DNA of 5,847 nucleotides from Methanomicrobiales archaeon (GTDB taxonomy: Archaea; Halobacteriota; Methanomicrobia; Methanomicrobiales; Methanoculleaceae), in contig JAAZIF010000184.1 of assembly GCA_012510335.1 (NCBI GenBank), positions 1-5,847 of the forward strand, written 5' to 3'. Position 1 is the stretch's first letter; every line of letters starts with the position of its first letter. The translations under genes were made by a program, and so were the position numbers. This document shows positions 1-4,197 of this stretch, one piece after another. The notes below the pieces were generated by a model. That model was not told the origin of the DNA. It saw only the letters and a program-made list of their open reading frames with translations, and did no database searches.

Positions 1-7
1 ACCCTAT

Positions 8-937
8 ATGTGTCAGGGACGCAAACCCTGTATGCGCACCCCCGACGAGGTCAGCCTCCTCCTTGACGACCTCAACACCATCATGGCCGATGACCTCGAA
101 GACCAGGACTTCAACTTCAAGGAATGGATCGCCCGCAGCCGGAACGACGCCATCGATCAGGTCATCGAGTGTGCTATCTGTATGGCCAACGGCGGTGGCG
201 GCACCGTCGTCTTCGGTGTTCGTGACCACGTCGTCGGCAGAGACCACGATATCGTCGGCGTTCCCCCCGAGTTCGACACAAACCTCCTGAAGAAAGCCGT
301 CTACGACTCGACCGACCCGAAACTCACGCCTGTTTTCGAGGAGGTGCAGGTGCCCGAGGGTACAGGTCGCCTCATCCTGATGCAGATCCACCCCGGCATC
401 CCGCCCTACACCGACACCAGCGGCCGTGGGAAGATCAGGATCGGAAAAGACTGCCAGCCCCTCACCGGTACCCTGCGGCGGCGCATCGGTGTGGAGACCG
501 GGGAGACCGATTTCACCGCCGAAGAGATCCCCGGGACTCCCGAGTCTCACATCACGGCGACGGCCATGGAGGTGCTCAGGGCGGCGGCAGCACGGGAAAA
601 AGCCCCGGACGACCTTCTCAACCACTCTGACCTCGACCTGCTCACCTCCCTCGGCCTTGTCAGGGCGGGCCACCTACTGGATCCTCCGCTCAGACCTCCA
701 CCGGCGGCTGATGGCGCCGGGCCACCCTGACCGTGACCGGAGGACCGACTGGGAGGCGGCGAAGACGCGGGTACTGAGCGTGCTCAGGCAGAGGGCCGAG
801 CACGGCGAGGCCGGTCTGTCGAACGCGGAGAGGACCGATATCAGGTGGTGCGGTTGATGAAAGAGTTGCAGCGCGAGAACCCTGCGGCTGTCCCCGAGGG
901 TGTGGGAAAGGGCAGTCGGTATCGGTATCGTGGATGA
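8..937 (+). pseudogene. AlbA_2 (Schlafen/RecG-like) regulator gene, internally deleted
   Basis: This is the remnant of an ATP-binding, winged-helix protein of the AlbA_2 type, a family usually annotated as putative transcriptional regulator or RecG-like helicase. The N-terminal AlbA_2 domain is clear in the first 170 residues: FKEW, the signature ANGGGGTVVFGVRD, NLLKKAVYDSTDPKLTP and RIGKDCQPLTG. After LTSLGLV (about 659-671) homology jumps to another frame with GRATYWILRSDLHRRL, a C-terminal winged-helix segment in relatives. It continues as DWEAAKTRVLSVL to LSNAE (828-830), then returns to the first frame (about 833-836) with DRYQVVRLMKELQRENP and stops at 935-937. From memory, intact relatives have some 250 more residues between the two halves, including an HATPase-like domain; that length is not visible here. 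The second lesion looks like loss of about 20 nt from the recognition helix. Read straight through, translation stops at 728-730. The start may be ATG at 8 or ATG at 32 (MRTPDEVSLLL), which I prefer. Neither has a clear ribosome-binding site. Confidence 0.8.
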
Positions 938-950
938 GGGCAATTCCCGG

Positions 951-1033
951 TTTTGTGATCAGATATGTGATCTGCACATATCGAATCACATATGTCCGGA
1001 TTTTTGTGATCGATTCTGTGATCCGCACATATC
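951..1033. repeat. Imperfect 32-bp direct repeat, 51-bp period, with dyads
   Basis: Two copies of a 32-bp unit lie at 951-982 and 1002-1033 and match at 27 of 32 positions. Each begins TTTTGTGATC, has a second GTGATC 12 bp after the first, and ends GCACATATC. TGTGATC therefore occurs four times (954, 966, 1005, 1017). The first copy also holds a perfect inverted repeat, GATATGTG (962-969) and CACATATC (975-982), with a 5-nt centre. An 8-bp palindrome, ACATATGT, sits between the copies at 988-995. The stretch lies between the broken AlbA_2 gene and an orphan start codon at 1059. Repeated half-sites on roughly one DNA face could be an operator, but no regulator is identified, so the role is inference. 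Confidence 0.7.
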
Positions 1034-1045
1034 TGTTTCTATTGT

Positions 1046-1160
1046 GGGAGGAGATCGCATGGTCGATCGTGTGCTTGTCTCACGGCACATGGTGGACACC
1101 GTGATCCCCCTTCACCGCACCCCCTCCTGGCCGTTTCGCTCCCGGACCAGCCGCGCGTAG
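1046..1160 (+). other. Orphan ribosome-binding site with a short ORF stub
   Basis: A strong Shine-Dalgarno run, GGGAGGAG (1046-1053), stands 5 nt before an ATG at 1059-1061. The frame runs 33 codons (MVDRVLVSRHMVDTVIP...) to TAG at 1158-1160. The second half is antisense to the end of the zinc-knuckle ORF on the minus strand, so it is probably read-through beyond the true gene rather than authentic protein. The most likely reading is the surviving 5' end of a lost plus-strand gene whose control region was the repeat cluster just upstream. It could also be a chance purine run. I recognise no family. Confidence 0.3.
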
Positions 1161-1279
1161 CAATTTTCACAGATATTCGCCCGCGCCTCCCGCGACCGAT
1201 TCATCGCCTTCCCCCGGTTGCGGATATCGCACCGGCCGATCTCCGTCTTCACCCGCTCAAACTCCCCCGGATCGAGCAC
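1112..1279 (-). pseudogene. Degenerate zinc-knuckle small protein remnant
   Basis: From a possible GTG at 1279 the frame encodes 55 residues with the look of a small zinc-binding module: DPGEFERVKTEIGRC near the start, then SREARANICENCYARLVRE, ending at TGA (1114-1112). The second knuckle, CENC, is intact. The first reads CDIR where a CxxC would be expected, so one metal ligand appears to have been lost by a TGC/TGT to CGC change. The frame is open upstream only to the hicA stop codon (1333-1331), and no ribosome-binding site precedes the GTG, so this looks like the C-terminal tail of a truncated gene. I recall similar tails in methanogen hypothetical proteins but cannot name the family. Coding potential is supported by charged, amphipathic sequence with few rare codons. 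Function is unknown. Confidence 0.45.
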
Positions 1280-1330
1280 CCCCGGGAGCGGCTGAACCGC
1301 CCCTTCCGCCCCGCCGGAGTTGCAAACAGG

Positions 1331-1538
1331 CTACAGGAGCGCCCGGAACTTGCCGATGGGGATCCCGGCCTGAAAAAGAATTGTCTGAAGAGTTTTAGGC
1401 GCAAGTGTATTTCCAGAATGCACGGGAGCGGTCACGTATAGCGTGGTGAAGGTAGTGGTTGACTTCCCCGGGCGCCAACAACTTCGAACCCGGCTTTCTT
1501 GAGGGCTCTGACCACCTTCACGCCGGTGGTTTTCTCAT
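1331..1538 (-). pseudogene. hicA: HicA-type mRNA interferase toxin, frameshifted
   Basis: HicA toxins are small double-stranded-RNA-binding-fold RNases that cleave mRNA and are neutralised by HicB. The segments here are recognisable but lie in three frames. The ATG at 1538-1536 overlaps the hicB stop as ATGA. After an A-run lesion (1530-1533) the frame gives TTGVKVVRALKKAGFEVVGARG. After a lesion near 1461-1470 the middle is NHYLHHA (1460-1440). After a third near 1438-1442 the rest is YVTAPVHSGNTLAPKTLQ, then ILFQAGIPIGKFRALL and a stop at 1333-1331. In intact HicA the catalytic histidine follows the RGS element. Here the continuous frame reads RGSQPLPSPRYT and stops, so the catalytic site is lost. 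Total length, about 69 codons, is normal for HicA. The assignment is by family motifs recalled from memory. Confidence 0.75.
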
Positions 1539-1766
1539 ACCCTCGCGTTGGTTGTGTTCAGGGGGACGGAGATCTCAACCAGGATTGGTTTGCCGAGTTT
1601 TTTAGCCACCACGACGTATCCTGCAATCGTCTCCTCGATGTGCGCCAGCGCCTCTTCCCGGGAAGACCCTTCGCTTATACATCCCGGAAGGGAGGTACCG
1701 TTACGGTATACCCCCATCCTCATTCTGCTCCATAAGAACGGTATAACGGAGACGAGTTTCCGACAA
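1535..1766 (-). pseudogene. hicB: HicB-type antitoxin, frameshifted in the N-terminal strand
   Basis: HicB antitoxins carry a partial RNase H fold that binds and blocks HicA. The expected beginning, RYTVLMEQNEDGG, is read from a TTG start at 1766-1764. A one-base loss in the G-run at 1711-1715 moves the frame to YTVTVP, and a second near 1692-1696 moves it to SLPGCISEGSSREEALAHIE, then ETIAGYVVVAKKLGKPILVEISV, ending at TGA 1537-1535. SLPGCISEG followed by REEAL is the typical HicB signature. The TTG is chosen because GGAGGG lies 6 nt upstream and a TATA box lies further up. Alternatively, translation from the internal ATG at 1723 gives 62 residues lacking the first strand of the fold, which would probably be unstable. 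There is no C-terminal DNA-binding domain. The stop overlaps the hicA start (ATGA), as in a normal two-gene operon. Confidence 0.75.
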
Positions 1767-1772
1767 GCGAAT

Positions 1773-1778
1773 CCCTCC
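1773..1778 (-). promoter_or_regulatory. Shine-Dalgarno site of hicB
   Basis: GGAGGG on the minus strand is followed by 6 nt and then TTG at 1766. This placement decides the TTG as the ancestral hicB start. Confidence 0.6.
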
Positions 1779-1799
1779 AGTGGAGAGGTAGTTCTCGAG

Positions 1800-1807
1800 A
1801 TTATATA
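1800..1807 (-). promoter_or_regulatory. Archaeal TATA box for hicBA
   Basis: TATATAAT on the minus strand, within CTATATAATC, lies about 35 bp before the TTG start of hicB. With the usual archaeal spacing, transcription would start near 1778, giving a leader of about a dozen bases that just contains the Shine-Dalgarno site. No clear BRE is seen. Inference from position and consensus. Confidence 0.45.
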
Positions 1808-1854
1808 GGGATTATGGAGGAACTCATATAGATTCGAAAGAGGGATACGATCGT

Positions 1855-1890
1855 GTGAACTACCCCGCCCGAAAGCGCGGGGTAGTTCAC
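1855..1890. repeat. Perfect 14-bp-stem hairpin (possible insertion-sequence end)
   Basis: GTGAACTACCCCGC (1855-1868) and its exact complement GCGGGGTAGTTCAC (1877-1890) enclose the 8-nt loop CCGAAAGC. The stem starts 13 nt after the stop of the unrecognised minus-strand frame and about 50 bp upstream of the hicBA TATA box, so it could act as a terminator there, but neither strand has a T-tract behind it. GAACTACCCC/GGGGTAGTTC stems are common at the ends of archaeal IS200/IS605-type elements, so it may be a solitary remnant of such an element. No TnpA or TnpB sequence is present in the window. Confidence 0.65.
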
Positions 1891-1902
1891 TTTACCATCG
1901 TC

Positions 1903-2133
1903 TTACATGGACAGGCTTGGATTGCAGTGGTCTGACCTCAAACGTGTAGTAGCCAACCGGCGAGCAGGATCTTCGAGCCAGTTCAAACATTGTTGGAACC
2001 TATATCTCCCTCGGGTTGCCATTTCAAGTCCGAAACGGGAGAGGATGGCCTCGATCGATTCAGCCGACCGCGTTTGCCCGTGATAAAGGATACTACGCTT
2101 ACGAAAACTACGCGATGGCAGTGCGGGAATAAT
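1903..2133 (-). other. Unrecognised open frame without a start codon
   Basis: This minus-strand frame of 76 codons ends at TAA (1905-1903). Its best part reads KRSILYHGQTRSAESIEAIL, then SRFGLEMATRGRYRFQQCLN and WLEDPARRLATTRLRSDHC. The composition (amphipathic, Arg-rich, with a compact Cys/Trp segment) looks protein-like, and no other frame here is better. There is no ATG, GTG or TTG in a sensible place upstream; the only internal ATG would leave 39 residues. The frame stays open further upstream with low-complexity content that is probably not coding. Codons such as CGT, AGT and TAT are less GC-biased than in the kinases. It may be the tail of a lost gene of mobile origin. I do not recognise the family and assign no function. 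Confidence 0.3.
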
Positions 2134-2292
2134 TGCAGCGGGCGTTAACGAAAAAAAGCAGCTGCAACAGGTGGCCGAATGGTGAGAGAGGGAGGGAGCT
2201 AAAGCAGGACCTGTCGATCCGGTTGGGGCTGCTGGAGATCGATGTGGATAGGGCAGTCGTGCCGGGGAAGCGAGAGCGCTCGAAGACCGGGA
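2134..2292. other. Intergenic stretch downstream of the kinase pair
   Basis: Apart from the possible terminator at 2151-2165, I see no supported gene here. Frames open on both strands give low-complexity, Ser/Pro-rich or Arg-rich translations without a start context or recognisable motif. A plus-strand piece reading RELKQDLSIRLGLLEIDVDRA is amphipathic and could be a decayed coding fragment, but nothing flanking supports it. Confidence 0.4.
2151..2165 (-). terminator. Possible terminator of the kinase operon
   Basis: On the minus strand the palindrome GCAGCTGC (2165-2158) is followed directly by seven T residues (2157-2151), about 130 nt after the stop of the second kinase. Archaeal transcription commonly ends at T-rich tracts, with or without a hairpin. 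The stem is very short, so the T-tract is the main evidence. Confidence 0.4.
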
Positions 2293-4197
2293 TCACTCAC
2301 GATCCGTGCCGGCCCCGGCCCCTGAAAGCGTGAACCTGATGGCTGCACCAAGCCCCGGCTCACCCCTGACCCGGTCATCCGCCCAGATCCTCCCGCCGTA
2401 GCGCTCGATGAGCATCCGGCAGATGTAGAGCCCGAGCCCGGCCCCGGCCAGCCTGCTCTCCCCCTTCTTGAGGCGGTGGAAGAGGTCCTTCTTCACCGCA
2501 CCGGAGATACCCGGCCCGGTATCCTCGACCGAGACCTCCACCTCCTCCCCGCGATCCTCGACCCGGATGGTTATCTCAACACCGGGTCCACCGAACTTCT
2601 CGGCGTTCCCGAGCAGGTTTGCAAAGACCTCGGGCAGGAGATCGTCGGCGAGAACCATAACAGGCCCCCCCTCATACCGTATCCGGGCCGCAGGGAAACC
2701 TGCCATCTGCGCCCTGATCACCTGGTCGAGATCCACCGCAGTCAGGATCGCCTGGTTCTCCCTGGCCCTCCGGAGGGTGGCGACGCCGTTGATGATCCCT
2801 GTGTTCTGCTCAAACCGGGAGAGCATCTTCCTGGCGATCTTCTCCTCCTCCCCCTCGAGTGCATCGGCGAGGAGGCGCGTATACCTGGTGGCGACAGCGT
2901 TGGCACTGTTGATGTCGTGGATCATGATATCCAGGTAGAGGTTTGCCATCTGATTGGACCTCTCAAGCTCAGCCGTCCGCTCCCTGACCAGTTCCTCAAG
3001 GCGGACACTGTACTCACGTGCCATCTCCTCCGAGGCGTGGAGACGCCTGATATTCTCTTTGAGAGAGTCGACCATGGTGCTGACGCCCTCCTCAAGGCGG
3101 GTAAACTCCGTCCCCGTGGATATCCGGATCTGGTGATCGAGGTCGCCTCCGGCAATCCTGTCGACGTCGTCTGCGATCTCTCGCACCGGCCGGGTTATCC
3201 GTCGTGAGGCCGGGAACGCGATACCGCAGGCGATCAGGCTTGCGAAGAGGGCAAGAATGATATGGCCGAACTGCAGCTTCGCGAGCCGGGCATCAAGGGG
3301 AGCGGTGTTGTAAGTCAACGCGACGATCCGGCTGACGTCTGAGGCGTAGCCGGGATCGAAGAGATCGACGAGTATGTACCGGGTGGTTGTCCCGGTGGCC
3401 GCATCCCTCAGCGTCCGGTCCTGTTTATCCTCAAAGACATCCCTGGCAATGCTGTTGGCGGTGGCCGGATCCCGTGGATTCTTTGACTCGGTCACGTTGA
3501 TGACTCTCCCGAAGCAGTCATAGATCTCGATCCCCTCGATCGCCGGGTTCAGCCGCATCAGGTCTTCCCGGAGCGCCCGGTACTGTGGATTGTAGCGATC
3601 AGCCTCGATCGCAGTGCAATCAAGCCCGAGTTCGAAGAGGTAGCGATGATCGGGGGAGGGCATGTAGGCGTATTTCCGCAGACTCCCGCTCGTCGATTCC
3701 GCCACGATCCGGTCGGCCAGGAAGGTATCCCCGAGCCGGGTATCCGTTATCCTATCATAAAGATAGGGCATCTCTCTGAAGTCAAGCCCAAGATCCGGGG
3801 GATAGGTGGTGTACTCGATGATGCCCGACGCATTGATGATGTAGATATCCATATCTTCCCCGATCTCTTCCGCGATACGGGAGAGGTCCATGGCGGCCGG
3901 ATCCCTTCCTGCCCGCTCATACCCGGCGAGGAGCGGGGCAAACCCCTCTTCCATCCGCCGATCCAGTGTACTGTCAAAGAGGTTCAGACCGGTATCCATA
4001 AGGGATATCGCCTGGATAGCACTCCTTTCAGCCTGCTCCCGGAGCAGGTTCTCATCCGCGATCAGCCCCTGCTCGATCTGGCGATAATCCAGGGCCGATA
4101 TCAACCCGATCACGGGGATCGTGATCAGGATCATGGCAAGCATCAGGTGTGTGCTGAACCGGTGAGGCTCCCTCCCACCACCACCCGCTGCCATCAC
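2293..4197 (-). CDS. Transmembrane sensor histidine kinase (Cache-like, HAMP, HATPase_c)
   Basis: This is a complete 634-residue membrane histidine kinase that should autophosphorylate in response to an extracytoplasmic signal. TM1 is about residues 17-37. An outside domain of about 270 residues (38-308) contains Cache-like elements (IIEYTT, RLGDTFLADRIV, RKYAYMPSPDHRYLFELG). TM2 is about 311-331, HAMP about 332-385 (TRPVREIADDVDRIAGGDLD), and a coiled linker runs to about 415. The H-box is LYLDIMIHDINSAN with His427, the N-box is NLLGNAEKF (Asn531), G1 is DTGPGIS (559-565) and G2 is GAGLGL (585-590). GTG at 4197 has GGGAGG 6 nt upstream; ATG at 4194 is an equally good start. The gene overlaps the stop of the upstream kinase and is probably translationally coupled. 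The ligand is unknown and no response regulator lies nearby. Confidence 0.93.
   Translation of the reverse strand: MMAAGGGGREPHRFSTHLMLAMILITIPVIGLISALDYRQIEQGLIADENLLREQAERSAIQAISLMDTGLNLFDSTLDRRMEEGFAPLLAGYERAGRDPAAMDLSRIAEEIGEDMDIYIINASGIIEYTTYPPDLGLDFREMPYLYDRITDTRLGDTFLADRIVAESTSGSLRKYAYMPSPDHRYLFELGLDCTAIEADRYNPQYRALREDLMRLNPAIEGIEIYDCFGRVINVTESKNPRDPATANSIARDVFEDKQDRTLRDAATGTTTRYILVDLFDPGYASDVSRIVALTYNTAPLDARLAKLQFGHIILALFASLIACGIAFPASRRITRPVREIADDVDRIAGGDLDHQIRISTGTEFTRLEEGVSTMVDSLKENIRRLHASEEMAREYSVRLEELVRERTAELERSNQMANLYLDIMIHDINSANAVATRYTRLLADALEGEEEKIARKMLSRFEQNTGIINGVATLRRARENQAILTAVDLDQVIRAQMAGFPAARIRYEGGPVMVLADDLLPEVFANLLGNAEKFGGPGVEITIRVEDRGEEVEVSVEDTGPGISGAVKKDLFHRLKKGESRLAGAGLGLYICRMLIERYGGRIWADDRVRGEPGLGAAIRFTLSGAGAGTDRE

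Noticed and set aside
690..1028. Minus-strand frames of 89 and 112 codons overlapping the end of the AlbA_2 remnant
   Set aside because: They run antisense to recognisable winged-helix coding sequence and through the non-coding repeat cluster; no motif or start context.
951..1033. CRISPR-like array
   Set aside because: Only two imperfect units with a 19-bp spacer and no cas genes; the units contain internal half-sites more typical of an operator.
900..1058. Plus-strand frame encoding a repeated FCDxxCDxHIS peptide
   Set aside because: The peptide repeat simply reflects the DNA direct repeat with a period divisible by three; the true AlbA_2 frame overlaps its start, and the only good initiation site is the later ATG at 1059.
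1499..1808. Plus-strand frames of 78 and 86 codons across the hicBA locus
   Set aside because: They are antisense to the hicB and hicA segments, which are supported by family motifs, Shine-Dalgarno site and TATA box.
2108..2333. Small ORFs on both strands between the kinase stop and 2108
   Set aside because: Low-complexity translations without ribosome-binding sites; the minus-strand one reads through the probable terminator T-tract.
2476..3207. Long plus-strand open frame of 243 codons opposite the downstream kinase
   Set aside because: It is the antisense shadow of a conserved kinase with clear motifs; the translation lacks domain features, and similar shadows occur at the matching place in the paralogue because the DNA is duplicated.
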